Origin: Patiriisocius marinistellae
Lineage (GTDB): Bacteria; Bacteroidota; Bacteroidia; Flavobacteriales; Flavobacteriaceae
Direction of reading: 5' to 3'
Assembly: GCF_009014635.1 (NCBI RefSeq)
Contig: NZ_BKCF01000001.1
Location: 744,001-808,000 of the forward strand
DNA: 64,000 nucleotides
The position numbers were made by a program, and so were the translations under genes. The notes beneath the pieces were generated by a model. It was not told the DNA's origin, did not search any database, and saw nothing but the letters and a program-made list of their open reading frames with translations. Below, piece by piece: positions 54,562 to 63,335 of this stretch; position 1 is the stretch's first letter; every line of letters begins with the position of its first letter.

Positions 54562-57198
54562 ATGAATATACGCGAAATAAATGCGATGCGCGGTCCTAAT
54601 TACTGGTCTGTACGTCGTCACAAATTAATTGTTATGGTACTTGATCTTGAAAAGATGGAAGAATTTCCCTCTAACAAAATTAAGGGATTTTCTAAACGAT
54701 TGAAAAACATGTTTCCATCTATGTATAGTCATCGTTGTAGCGTAGGAGAACCTGGTGGCTTTTTTCAACGAGTTGAAGAAGGTACTTGGATGGGACATAT
54801 TATTGAGCACATTGCGCTTGAAATTCAAACGCTTGCAGGAATGGATACTGGCTTTGGTAGAACAAGAGACTACGGGGAAGTAGGCGTTTATAATGTGGTT
54901 TTTAGTTATATGGAAGAAAGTGTGGGGCGTTATGCCGCCGAAGCTTCGGTTAAGATATGCGAAGCATTAATCGCAGCAAAGGATTATGATCTTGACCCAG
55001 ATATTCAAAAAATGCGTGAGCTTAGAGAATCTTCTAGATTGGGACCTAGTACAGGGAGTATTGTGGAAGAAGCTGAAAGTAGAGGGATTCCGTGGATTAG
55101 ATTAAATAAATATTCATTATGCCAACTAGGATATGGTGCAAATCAAAAAAGAATACAAGCCACAGTAACTTCAGAAACTTCAAGTATAGGAGTAGAACTT
55201 GCATGTGATAAAGAAGATACAAAATACTTGTTAGAACAGGCTGAGGTTGAAGTGCCTCGTGGAGATATAATCTCACGAGAAAGTAGTCTTGAAGATGCTT
55301 GTAGATATGTAGGTTATCCATTAGTTATTAAACCTATAGATGGAAATCATGGTCGCGGTATTACGGTAGATATTCAAAATTATGAAGGAGCTGTAGTAGC
55401 CTTCCATGCTGCAAAAGAAGTATCAAGAAGAGTTATAGTAGAAAAATATATTACAGGAGAAGATTACAGGCTCTTGGTAATTAATAATGTATTAGTAGCT
55501 GGTGCAATAAGAACTCCAGCCCATGTTGTAGGAGATGGAAAACAAACAGTTGAAAGTTTAATTGATGAGGTTAATAGAGACCCAAGACGCGGCTATGGGC
55601 ATGAAAATGTATTAACACAAATTACGGTTAATGACTTAACGAGAACAATAATAAAGGATGCTGGGAAAACATTAGACTCTGTTCTAGAAGAAGGTGAAAA
55701 ATTAATTTTGAAAGATACGGCAAACCTTAGTACTGGAGGAACGGCAGAAGATATTACAGATATTATTCATCCTGCAAACGTATCAATGGCAGAACGTATT
55801 TCAAAAATTATTGATCTTGATATTTGTGGTATTGATATTATGACCACAGATATTTCTAAACCATTATCAGAAACTGGTGGTGCAATCTTAGAAGTTAATG
55901 CGGGGCCAGGTTTTAGAATGCATCTTGCTCCTACAAGTGGGTTGCCAAGAAATGTAGCAGCTCCAGTTATCGATAAACTATTCCCTAAGCAGGGTGATAC
56001 TGGACGTATTCCTATTACTGCTATCACAGGAACAAATGGAAAAACAACTACTAGTCGTTTAATTGCCCATATGGCAAAAATGAAAGGTTACCGAGTGGGA
56101 TATACAACTAGTGATGGGGTTTATATTCAAAATAGATTATTAATGACAGGTGACTGTACAGGACCATCAAGCGCAGAGTTTGTACTCAAAGATCCTACAG
56201 TTAATTTTGCAGTTTTAGAATGTGCAAGAGGTGGACTATTGAGAGCAGGTTTGGGCTTTAAAAATTGTGACGTTGCTGTTGTAACTAACGTATCTGCAGA
56301 TCATTTAGGGCTTAAGGGAATTCATACCGTAGAGCAATTAGCTCGTGTAAAAGGAGTAATACCAGAAACAGTATTGCCAGATGGTTATGCCATTTTGAAT
56401 GCAGATGATGACCTAGTGTATGAAATGCGCAGAAGCCTTGATTGTAAGGTAGCACTGTTCTCAATGGACGAAGAAAATTCTCGTGTAAAAGCGTTGCAAC
56501 GCAAAGGAGGTATTACAGCCATTTATGAAAATGGGTTTGTTACTATTTGTAAAGGAGAATGGAAAATGAGAGTAATGAAAGCGGTTAATATTCCACTTAC
56601 ATACGGTGGCAAAGCAGATTTTATGATTCAAAATGTGCTTGCGGCAGTTTTAGCGGCACATGTTCAAGGCATTCGTATTGAAGATATGAAAGTAGCTTTA
56701 GAAACATTCATTCCTTCGGCCTCTCAAACCCCTGGTAGGTTGAACCTCTTCAAGTTTGAAAATTTCAGTATTTTACTGGATTATGCACACAATCCTGCTG
56801 GGATGAGAGCTTTAAAACAATTTTCAGATAATTTAGAGGCATCACATAAGGTGTGCATTATTGCTGGAATAGGGGATAGACGTGTGGAGGATAATAACTT
56901 GATAGGAAGTATAGCTGCAGAAATGAGTGACGAAATAATCATTCGTCAAGATAAACGACTACGAGGCAAAACCGAAGAAGAGCTTATTAAAATGCTCAAT
57001 GATGGAATTAAGATGCAAAACCCAAAAATGAAAACTACTGTTATTCCAAGTGAGAAAGAAGCAATAACACATGCTGTCAACAATGCAAAAAAAGATTCAC
57101 TCATAATTTTATGTAGCGATGTAGTGCCAGATGCGCTAGAGTTAGTACAAAAATTTAAAGCACAAGAAGCGAGTGGTAAAAAGATTTTTGCGCAGTAG
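54562..57198 (+). CDS. cphA: Cyanophycin synthetase
   Basis: 878 residues, family length ~870-900. An N-terminal domain with RGPNYWSVRRHKLIVMVLDL and HIIEHIALEIQTLAGMD, an ATP-grasp domain over about 220-475 (YPLVIKPIDGNHGRGITVDI, LEVNAGPGFRMHLAPTSG), and a Mur-ligase-like domain from about 485 to the end (P-loop ITGTNGKTTTSRLIAHMA near 488, LDYAHNPAGMRALK). It builds multi-L-arginyl-poly-L-aspartate by alternate addition of Asp and Arg at ATP cost, a nitrogen/carbon store. With cyanophycinase and isoaspartyl peptidase next to it, synthesis and breakdown are complete. Confidence 0.96.
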   Translation: MNIREINAMRGPNYWSVRRHKLIVMVLDLEKMEEFPSNKIKGFSKRLKNMFPSMYSHRCSVGEPGGFFQRVEEGTWMGHIIEHIALEIQTLAGMDTGFGRTRDYGEVGVYNVVFSYMEESVGRYAAEASVKICEALIAAKDYDLDPDIQKMRELRESSRLGPSTGSIVEEAESRGIPWIRLNKYSLCQLGYGANQKRIQATVTSETSSIGVELACDKEDTKYLLEQAEVEVPRGDIISRESSLEDACRYVGYPLVIKPIDGNHGRGITVDIQNYEGAVVAFHAAKEVSRRVIVEKYITGEDYRLLVINNVLVAGAIRTPAHVVGDGKQTVESLIDEVNRDPRRGYGHENVLTQITVNDLTRTIIKDAGKTLDSVLEEGEKLILKDTANLSTGGTAEDITDIIHPANVSMAERISKIIDLDICGIDIMTTDISKPLSETGGAILEVNAGPGFRMHLAPTSGLPRNVAAPVIDKLFPKQGDTGRIPITAITGTNGKTTTSRLIAHMAKMKGYRVGYTTSDGVYIQNRLLMTGDCTGPSSAEFVLKDPTVNFAVLECARGGLLRAGLGFKNCDVAVVTNVSADHLGLKGIHTVEQLARVKGVIPETVLPDGYAILNADDDLVYEMRRSLDCKVALFSMDEENSRVKALQRKGGITAIYENGFVTICKGEWKMRVMKAVNIPLTYGGKADFMIQNVLAAVLAAHVQGIRIEDMKVALETFIPSASQTPGRLNLFKFENFSILLDYAHNPAGMRALKQFSDNLEASHKVCIIAGIGDRRVEDNNLIGSIAAEMSDEIIIRQDKRLRGKTEEELIKMLNDGIKMQNPKMKTTVIPSEKEAITHAVNNAKKDSLIILCSDVVPDALELVQKFKAQEASGKKIFAQ

Positions 57199-57224
57199 AT
57201 TTTCTTCGGAAATATTAAACATTA

Positions 57225-57257
57225 AAAAGACCGTTATTTTATGAATAACGGTCTTTT
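57225..57257 (+). terminator. Intrinsic terminator after cphA
   Basis: Perfect 14-bp stem AAAAGACCGTTATT (57225-57238) with AATAACGGTCTTTT (57244-57257), 5-nt loop. It lies 26 bp after the stop, just past a CTTCGGAAAT copy. Confidence 0.9.
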
Positions 57258-57351
57258 AATTTAAAGTGGAATTTCTAAAATTCATCAAAATTTTACATTC
57301 TATTTACATTGATTTATAACGTGTAGTAAAATGATTTAACTTATTTCGACA

Positions 57352-57924
57352 TTAATCGTCATAAGGAACATTTGTAAATCTTCCTTGCGTTACTTCAAAT
57401 GTTTGGCCAGAATCTTCATCCGTTGCAGTGAAGCTAAACTCTCCCGAAATTACTTTATTAGTCTTATCAATAAATGTAACTTTTACAATAGCATTATCTG
57501 TGTTTTCGGTTGTGGCATTTATCTCATCATTTTCTTGATAAGTGCCGAGGGCAAATTGCTCTTCAAGATTTGAGTCATTAATTCCTTGATGTACTTTTCC
57601 ATTTACAAGTGCGTCAAAATTAGAGTCACCCATTGCAATACCTATGGCAGTGGGGAGACCTCCATTTAAATCTGCGCCCCCTATGGCAAAGACATAGGCT
57701 TGATTTCCATTTATAGGAAGTAATGAGAGTCTTGCCTCTACAGCGCCCTCCACAACAAGTGAGGAAAAATCATTGCCATTTACCTTTGCTGTAATTTGTG
57801 CAATGGAACCATCTCCACCTCCGCCACCTATATCCTCAATAATATCTTCTGCATCATCGCTACCGCAAGAATTTAACGCTAAAGTTAGAAAAGAGAACAG
57901 GAGTATTTTTTTAAATACAGTCAT
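57352..57924 (-). CDS. Surface lipoprotein of unknown function
   Basis: 190 residues. The lipobox LALNSC gives a mature N-terminal Cys20. The residues after it, GSDDAEDIIEDIGGGGG, are acidic and Gly-rich, as in Bacteroidota lipoproteins exported to the outer face. The rest is a beta-rich domain (ITAKVNGNDFSSLVVEGAV, INATTENTDNAIVKVTFID, KVISGEFSFTATDEDSG) resembling the small DUF6252-type calycin-like lipoproteins of flavobacteria. No catalytic motif. It is followed and preceded by unrelated genes, so it may be monocistronic. Confidence 0.8.
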   Translation of the reverse strand: MTVFKKILLFSFLTLALNSCGSDDAEDIIEDIGGGGGDGSIAQITAKVNGNDFSSLVVEGAVEARLSLLPINGNQAYVFAIGGADLNGGLPTAIGIAMGDSNFDALVNGKVHQGINDSNLEEQFALGTYQENDEINATTENTDNAIVKVTFIDKTNKVISGEFSFTATDEDSGQTFEVTQGRFTNVPYDD

Positions 57925-57986
57925 AATTTTTAGATTTTTAAAAGTGAGTCTATTTTAATTGAGTAAACTATAGGGGAGTTTATTAT

Positions 57987-58802
57987 TCAAATTTTATTAT
58001 TTCCTTTAATTTTAAATAATTTTTTAAGGTCGTCTTTTGATGCGTTTTTTTTGATGTTTTTTAGTTTACTAGTATCTTGTTTTATTCGGCGATTTGAGGC
58101 GTTTTTTAAAGGTTTAAAACTTCCACCAGTTTTTTTATTTGCTATTTCACGAAAATAGGCGGTATTAAAAATGGGTCTTTCTTTATATTCTTCATCTAAA
58201 AGTTGAAACGCTTTTTGATATCGTTCTTGTTTTTCTAAAATCCAAGCTAATAAATATATGGCAGCGATGTTTTCCTGTTGAGTCATTTCTTTATAAATAC
58301 GAATACTTTCTCGCACATCGATTTCGGCTTTGCTATAATTTTCTAAGTAAAAATTTGCTCTTCCTCTTTCTAAATACGTGCCGTGATTGGGGTGCATAGC
58401 AACTAATTTGTCAAGTTCAACAATTTTAGCTTCTGTTATATAGGCTTTCCCTTGGTTAAATTGAAGCTCTCTAATTTCTTCTATTTTATTAAAATATATA
58501 TCACAACTGTTCACCATTTCATAAGTGAATGAAACCATTAATTCCATCCTTTTTTGTTGTCCTTTTTGGTATCTAATGTTTGCATTTTCTTCTACAATTT
58601 CGGCATCAATAAGGGCTGCATAATTGGGCAATGTGTTTTGAAAACAAGTTTCAATAGCCTTATTGGGGTTTTTTTGTGTTTCAAATTGTTGTGGTAAACA
58701 ATTACAAATTTCGGCTTTAAAACTAGTTGTGTACGACTGTGCATTTGCAATACCTAAAGCAATTGAGAGTGTTATTGAAAGTAAGCTGTTTTTTTTATTC
58801 AT
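57987..58802 (-). CDS. Secreted TPR-like protein of unknown function
   Basis: 271 residues from the ATG at 58802 (MNKKNSLLSITLSIALGIANAQ, a clean signal peptide). The frame extends to 58853 with weaker starts that would overlap the gene before it. After an N-terminal region with CNCLPQQFETQKNPNKAIETC (three Cys) comes a TPR-like segment (GTYLERGRANFYLENYSKAEIDVRESIRIY, IAAIYLLAWILEKQERYQKAFQLL) and a Lys-rich tail. It starts 4 bp after the stop of the preceding small secreted protein and probably forms a two-gene operon with it. Confidence 0.78.
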   Translation of the reverse strand: MNKKNSLLSITLSIALGIANAQSYTTSFKAEICNCLPQQFETQKNPNKAIETCFQNTLPNYAALIDAEIVEENANIRYQKGQQKRMELMVSFTYEMVNSCDIYFNKIEEIRELQFNQGKAYITEAKIVELDKLVAMHPNHGTYLERGRANFYLENYSKAEIDVRESIRIYKEMTQQENIAAIYLLAWILEKQERYQKAFQLLDEEYKERPIFNTAYFREIANKKTGGSFKPLKNASNRRIKQDTSKLKNIKKNASKDDLKKLFKIKGNNKI

Positions 58803-58806
58803 ATTT

Positions 58807-59235
58807 TTACTCTTCTTCATCGGTGCCAATAAAATATGTTTTTGATGTTGCAAGACAGTAACGTAATGCCTTTTTAGCTTTGTTTAAATTAAGTGTGGCT
58901 TTCCCTTTTCGCATAATATTGCCTTTGCCACTTCCCATATCTTCAACAACAGTGGGTAAAACTTGCCATAAGCTATCAATATCTTTTTGAGCATTTGCGA
59001 GTAGTTCGTCTTCTAACTCTGGTGGAATTTCAACACCCTTTTGGGATAGGCTATCATAAACATATATTTTATGATATAACTGAAATGTATTATCTACAAA
59101 CTGATCTGCACTTTTTATTTTTGAATTTTTTTTTGGTGGGTTTATTCTTTCTTGACAAAAAATTTGTGATGTAAAGCTAGAAAGTAACAACAAACAACTG
59201 CAGATGTAGATAATAAAGTAATTAGATTTTTTCAT
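58807..59235 (-). CDS. Small secreted protein of unknown function
   Basis: 142 residues from the ATG at 59235 (a TTG one codon upstream is ignored). A signal peptide of ~30 residues ends SQIFCQ, possibly with a Cys at the cleavage site. The mature part is helical with charged runs (KIKSADQFVDNTFQLYHK, DELLANAQKDIDSLWQVLP, NLNKAKKALRYCLATSK) and an acidic end (TDEEE). I do not recognise a family. It is first in a probable operon with the TPR protein and is divergent from the sensor kinase gene. Confidence 0.72.
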   Translation of the reverse strand: MKKSNYFIIYICSCLLLLSSFTSQIFCQERINPPKKNSKIKSADQFVDNTFQLYHKIYVYDSLSQKGVEIPPELEDELLANAQKDIDSLWQVLPTVVEDMGSGKGNIMRKGKATLNLNKAKKALRYCLATSKTYFIGTDEEE

Positions 59236-59400
59236 CAAATTTTTTTTGCGAGGTTACTGTTAAAGATAAATTTTACATTATTACTTAGCTAGCTGTAATT
59301 TGTAACCGTCGTTAAGTAAAGTTTAAGTGTTGATTGTTAGGGTTTAATCGTAAATAATTTTATACTTTTAAAAAACAACCGCAAAAAACTATTTTCATTG

Positions 59401-61482
59401 ATGAAATGTAAACTACTCTATTTCATTTTATTCTTTTGGGTATATAGCTCAGCCCAACAAAAATTAATAGATTCTCTATCAGAACAATTAAAATTATATC
59501 CTGATAATAGCATAGAGAAATTGACTTTACTTAACGATTTGTGCTATTACTATAATAATATACAACCTAAGGAGGGACTTTTATTTTGTGATAAGGCAAT
59601 TAACTTGGCAAAAAAACTAGAGTCTAAAGAGCAACTTGCATTAGCATATAAATTTAAAGGTGTTAATTATTATGCATTAGCAAATACAGCAGCAGCATTG
59701 AAAATGTATGATTCAGCAATTGAGATTCAAAAAACTTTTAATGATGAAAAAGCGCTTGCTAAGACAATATATAATAAGGGATTAGTTTATTTTAATGCTT
59801 CAGATTATAAAGAATCAAACCATAATTATCGAGAGGCTTATATAATTTTTGAAAAGGAAAAAGACTCTTTTTTAATGGCGAAAATGCTAAATAGCATAGC
59901 TATAAATCAAATGTACCAAGTTAAATATCCTGAAGCTATTAAAACTTTTAATGAGGCAGCAATCATTTATGAAAACTTAAACAAGCAAAACGATTTTGAG
60001 TATGGGAGTATCCAAGCTAATCTGGGGCTTCTGTATAAACGTTTAGATAAATTTGATCAGGCAATTGCTCAACAAGAAAAGGCACTACTAATATATCAAA
60101 GGCAAGGAAACCTCTACGGTCAAGCAAACGCCTTATCAAATTTAGGAAATTGTTACGATAGTAAAGGAAATTCTCTAAAGGCTATTGAATATTACAAAGA
60201 GTCAAATAAATTAAATGAGCGCATAGGTAATACATTATTAGAAGCTAACAACCATACAAATACTGGAATAGCTTATATATCTTTAAAAAGGTTTGATGAT
60301 GCTATTGAAAATCTAGAGCAGGCAATATCAAATTATAAAAAAATAGGTAATACCACAAACTTGGCAATTGCAAATGAAAACCTAGGAACTTGCTATCGTG
60401 AAAAGTATAAAGTCAATCCACAATCATCTTTTGTAAAAAAGGCTACAACCTATTTTAATAATGCATTAGTGGAAGCTAAAAGTGTTAATAATATTCTTGT
60501 ACAACAACAAGCCCTAGAGGGTCTTTCATGGACAAGTTCAAAATTAAATGACTTTAAAAAAGCTTTTCAACAAAAAGAGCGTGCTACAGTTTTAAAAGAT
60601 AGTTTTCTATCGCTTGAAAAAATGGAGGCATTTGCTAAGATGGAAGCTCAGTTTACGTTTGAAAAAAAAGAAGCGCTTTTAAAAGCAGCATATAGTAAAG
60701 AACAAGCACTAGCTAAAGCTCAAATGCAACGGCAAAAAATTATTAAAAATGGAACAATTGTAGGAGGCTTGTCCTTGTCTTTTTTAAGTATAATTGGATT
60801 TGTTTTATATAAAAAGAGGCAAGAAGCGGTTTTTAAAACGAAAGAGGCTCAATTTAGCACTGAGGTGGCCCAAACAGAATTGAAAGCATTAAGAGCACAA
60901 ATAAATCCACATTTTATATTCAATTCACTAAATTCAATTGGCGATTATATTATAAAAAATGATATACATTCCGCTAGCGACTATCTTTCAAAATTTGCCA
61001 AATTGATAAGGGAGATTTTGCAAAATTCAGAAAAAAAGAATGTGCTGCTTTCTGAGGATATTTCAGTATTGAAGATGTATTTAGATATTGAAAATAAACG
61101 ATTTGATAGAAAATTTTTATACACCTTTGACATAAGCGATACCATTGATGCAAATAATGTTTTAGTTCCTCCTCTTATCATTCAGCCTTTTATAGAAAAT
61201 AGTATAAAACACGGTTTAGCAAAAAACGAAAGTGATGGACACATTAAAATTACTATTGATAAAAAAGGCGATGCATTACATTATATTGTAGATGATAATG
61301 GTGTAGGCAGAAACGTAACCGCAGTAAAGTCTAATAATAGAACATCTTTAGGGATAAAAATTACTGAAAATAGAATCAACATCCTCAATAGAACCAATAA
61401 TATAAAGGGTTCGGTAAAAATAATGGATAAAGAAAAAGGTGTAAGAGTTGAAGTGTACCTCCCCTTATTATATGCATCATAA
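59401..61482 (+). CDS. TPR-containing sensor histidine kinase (LytS/YehU type)
   Basis: 693 residues from the ATG at 59401. Signal peptide near 1-19 (FFWVYSSAQ), TPR repeats over about 25-400 (NALSNLGNCYDSKGNSLKAIEYYKESN and similar), a TM helix near 452-472 (GTIVGGLSLSFLSIIGFVLY), a short coiled coil, then the His_kinase domain with phospho-acceptor His504 in AQINPHFIFNSLNSIGDYI. The HATPase part shows LVPPLIIQPFIENSIKHGLAK and VDDNGVGRN. Such kinases pair with LytTR regulators; the partner gene starts 10 bp downstream. Confidence 0.95.
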   Translation: MKCKLLYFILFFWVYSSAQQKLIDSLSEQLKLYPDNSIEKLTLLNDLCYYYNNIQPKEGLLFCDKAINLAKKLESKEQLALAYKFKGVNYYALANTAAALKMYDSAIEIQKTFNDEKALAKTIYNKGLVYFNASDYKESNHNYREAYIIFEKEKDSFLMAKMLNSIAINQMYQVKYPEAIKTFNEAAIIYENLNKQNDFEYGSIQANLGLLYKRLDKFDQAIAQQEKALLIYQRQGNLYGQANALSNLGNCYDSKGNSLKAIEYYKESNKLNERIGNTLLEANNHTNTGIAYISLKRFDDAIENLEQAISNYKKIGNTTNLAIANENLGTCYREKYKVNPQSSFVKKATTYFNNALVEAKSVNNILVQQQALEGLSWTSSKLNDFKKAFQQKERATVLKDSFLSLEKMEAFAKMEAQFTFEKKEALLKAAYSKEQALAKAQMQRQKIIKNGTIVGGLSLSFLSIIGFVLYKKRQEAVFKTKEAQFSTEVAQTELKALRAQINPHFIFNSLNSIGDYIIKNDIHSASDYLSKFAKLIREILQNSEKKNVLLSEDISVLKMYLDIENKRFDRKFLYTFDISDTIDANNVLVPPLIIQPFIENSIKHGLAKNESDGHIKITIDKKGDALHYIVDDNGVGRNVTAVKSNNRTSLGIKITENRINILNRTNNIKGSVKIMDKEKGVRVEVYLPLLYAS

Positions 61483-61492
61483 TATTTTATAA

Positions 61493-62233
61493 ATGATTAA
61501 AACAATACTTATTGACGATGAGCAGCATTGTATTGACAGATTGTTGTATCACATAAAACGTAGTACTGCAACATTTACTGTAATGGCAACGTGCAGTACA
61601 GTATGGCAAGCTGTTGAAGCTTGCAAACTGCACAAGCCAGACTTAGTGTTTTTAGATATAGAAATACAAGAAAAAACAGGGTTTGATTTTTTAAGGGAGA
61701 TGCCTCAAATTAACTTTCAAGTTATTTTCACAACCGCTTTTGATAATTATTCAATCGAAGCCTTTAAGTTTAGTGCGCTTCATTATTTGTTAAAACCCAT
61801 TGACATTGATGATTTTAATGAAGCTGTGAGGCGCTATCTTGATCGAATAAAGCCTACTAGCCAGCAAATAGATCAAAGATTTAGAGTGTTACTTGATAGC
61901 ATTAATAATAATAATTCAAAATTAACATTGCCCACCGCAACAGGATATGAGTTTGTTGAAATTACCTCAATTAATCGTTGCGAAGCAGATGGAAGTTATA
62001 CTCATATTTTTACTTTAGACAAACAATTTACTGTTTCAAAACCATTAAAGCATTATGAAAATTTGTTAGAAAACCTAAGCTTTTATCGTGTACATAACTC
62101 TCACTTGATTAATTTAAAATATGTTAAGCAGTATACAAAAGGTAACGGAGGCTACCTTACAATGGAGGATGGAACTACTATAAATGTTTCTGCGCGTAGA
62201 AAAGATGGGTTTTTAAATACACTTAACAGTTAG
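61493..62233 (+). CDS. LytTR-family response regulator
   Basis: 246 residues. REC domain with IDDEQHCIDRL (acidic patch) and phospho-acceptor Asp55 in LVFLDIEIQEKTGFDF, the Thr/Ser and Lys positions in FTTAFDNYS and HYLLKPID, and a C-terminal LytTR DNA-binding domain over about 145-245 (INRCEADGSYTHIFTLDK, FYRVHNSHLINLKYVKQYTKGNGGYLTMEDG). It is the cognate partner of the TPR kinase. LytTR proteins bind pairs of 9-10 bp direct repeats about two helical turns apart, which makes it one candidate binder of the 20-bp-period repeats in this window. Confidence 0.95.
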   Translation: MIKTILIDDEQHCIDRLLYHIKRSTATFTVMATCSTVWQAVEACKLHKPDLVFLDIEIQEKTGFDFLREMPQINFQVIFTTAFDNYSIEAFKFSALHYLLKPIDIDDFNEAVRRYLDRIKPTSQQIDQRFRVLLDSINNNNSKLTLPTATGYEFVEITSINRCEADGSYTHIFTLDKQFTVSKPLKHYENLLENLSFYRVHNSHLINLKYVKQYTKGNGGYLTMEDGTTINVSARRKDGFLNTLNS

Positions 62234-62241
62234 TTTTTTAT

Positions 62242-62414
62242 AAAAAAAGACCACGCTCCTCAATTCGTGGCCTTCAATAATGCTATAAATGCTAATTTGT
62301 TTTTCTAAATTAAAACTATCTCAAAATAATAGCGATAGATTCATTTTTTTAAATTAATAACAATAAAAGCAGGTTAAGTTTGGTAGTGGTAATTTGATAC
62401 GTTAGTTGACTTAC
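62242..62414 (-). ncRNA. Candidate small RNA (~170 nt) driven by direct-repeat site D
   Basis: The region between two convergent genes has no ORF above a few codons in the minus direction, yet it is framed by a promoter with regulatory repeats (site D, -7 box ending at 62419) and an intrinsic terminator. The terminator stem GACCACG (62249-62255) with CGTGGCC (62266-62272) has a 10-nt loop and, on the minus strand, is followed by T7. Start and end are inferred, giving about 165-175 nt. The alternative is that the terminator ends a long 3' UTR of the LytTR regulator at 62612. Confidence 0.5.
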
Positions 62415-62418
62415 AATA

Positions 62419-62483
62419 TAAATTTATTTGATTGTAAAAAACCTAACAAATATTTTTAGTGAACAAATGTTTTTTTTAGTGAA
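62419..62483 (-). promoter_or_regulatory. Direct-repeat site D plus promoter, no gene behind it
   Basis: On the minus strand TTCACTAAAA (62483-62474), N10, TTCACTAAAA (62463-62454), N3, TTTG (62450-62447), N20, TAAATTTA (62426-62419). Spacing is identical to site C. It lies in the gap between convergent genes, 129 bp past the stop of the LytTR regulator at 62612. Confidence 0.8.
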
Positions 62484-62611
62484 ACTTTGAAATTGAGTGG
62501 CATTAAGTTTTCTTCGGAAATTTTAATGGATTACAATCATTTTGTTGTTATACATTTCGGCTTAAAAACAAAGACTATTTGAATAGCTTAATTATTTAAA
62601 ATTAATAGAAA

Positions 62612-63310
62612 TTAATTAAGAGTTGGTGTTTCTGCCATTCTAGCACTGAGTTTCTTTTTTCTTGAATACCCCAAAGGAACCTCAACGGAGTCCACTTGGA
62701 CAAAATCTGTAGCCACTGCTACAACTTTTCTAAGGTTTATCCAGTAGGAACGATGACATTGAAAAAAATGTGCTTGATTTAAGGCTTCAGAAATACATTT
62801 TAAGGTGTGTGGCACCAAGTATTCTTTTGCTGATGTAACTATATAACAATAGTTATCAAAAGCTTTTAAATATTGAATACTGGATTGATTGATGGTATAT
62901 TTTTTTCCTTCAGTTTTAAAGCTGAGTTTCTCTTCGTCTTGGTTAATAGTATGCCAGGCTAGTGTTATATTACTTAAAAGTCCTGCCTCTGTAAATGGTT
63001 TAACTATATAACCTAATGGGTTTGTTTCTTTAACGCGGGATAATGTAACTGGATCTGTTTGAGAGGTTAAAAATAGATATGGAATCTGCTCATTACTTAA
63101 ATAATGAGCTATATCAACCCCATCTTTATTACTTTGTAGTTGAATATCTAATAAGACTAATGTGGGTTGTGTTTTAGAAATTTGGGCGACTGCCTCTTCA
63201 TATTCATCACTACTGCCAGCTATGGCTATATTATTTTTTTTCAAAGCCATTTTTAGGCTCATTACTATTAGCGGTTCATCCTCTACGATATAGACGTTTA
63301 GTTTGTTCAA
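62612..63310 (-). CDS. LytTR-family response regulator with direct-repeat site at its own promoter
   Basis: 232 residues. REC domain with VYIVEDEPLIVMSL and phospho-acceptor Asp55 in LVLLDIQLQSNKDG, FLTSQTDP, and YIVKPFTEAG, then a LytTR domain over about 135-228 (QYLKAFDNYCYIVTSAK, FQCHRSYWINLRKVVAVATDF, VPLGYSRKKKL). The frame offers only TTG at 63310 in front of the REC domain (an in-frame stop lies six codons upstream), so the start is TTG. It follows the HisKA_2 kinase by 96 bp, and direct-repeat site E is in that gap, so autoregulation is likely. This is the best candidate for the regulator of sites A-E. Confidence 0.94.
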   Translation of the reverse strand: MNKLNVYIVEDEPLIVMSLKMALKKNNIAIAGSSDEYEEAVAQISKTQPTLVLLDIQLQSNKDGVDIAHYLSNEQIPYLFLTSQTDPVTLSRVKETNPLGYIVKPFTEAGLLSNITLAWHTINQDEEKLSFKTEGKKYTINQSSIQYLKAFDNYCYIVTSAKEYLVPHTLKCISEALNQAHFFQCHRSYWINLRKVVAVATDFVQVDSVEVPLGYSRKKKLSARMAETPTLN

Positions 63311-63335
63311 GAAGTTTTTTGATTGTCAGTTACAT

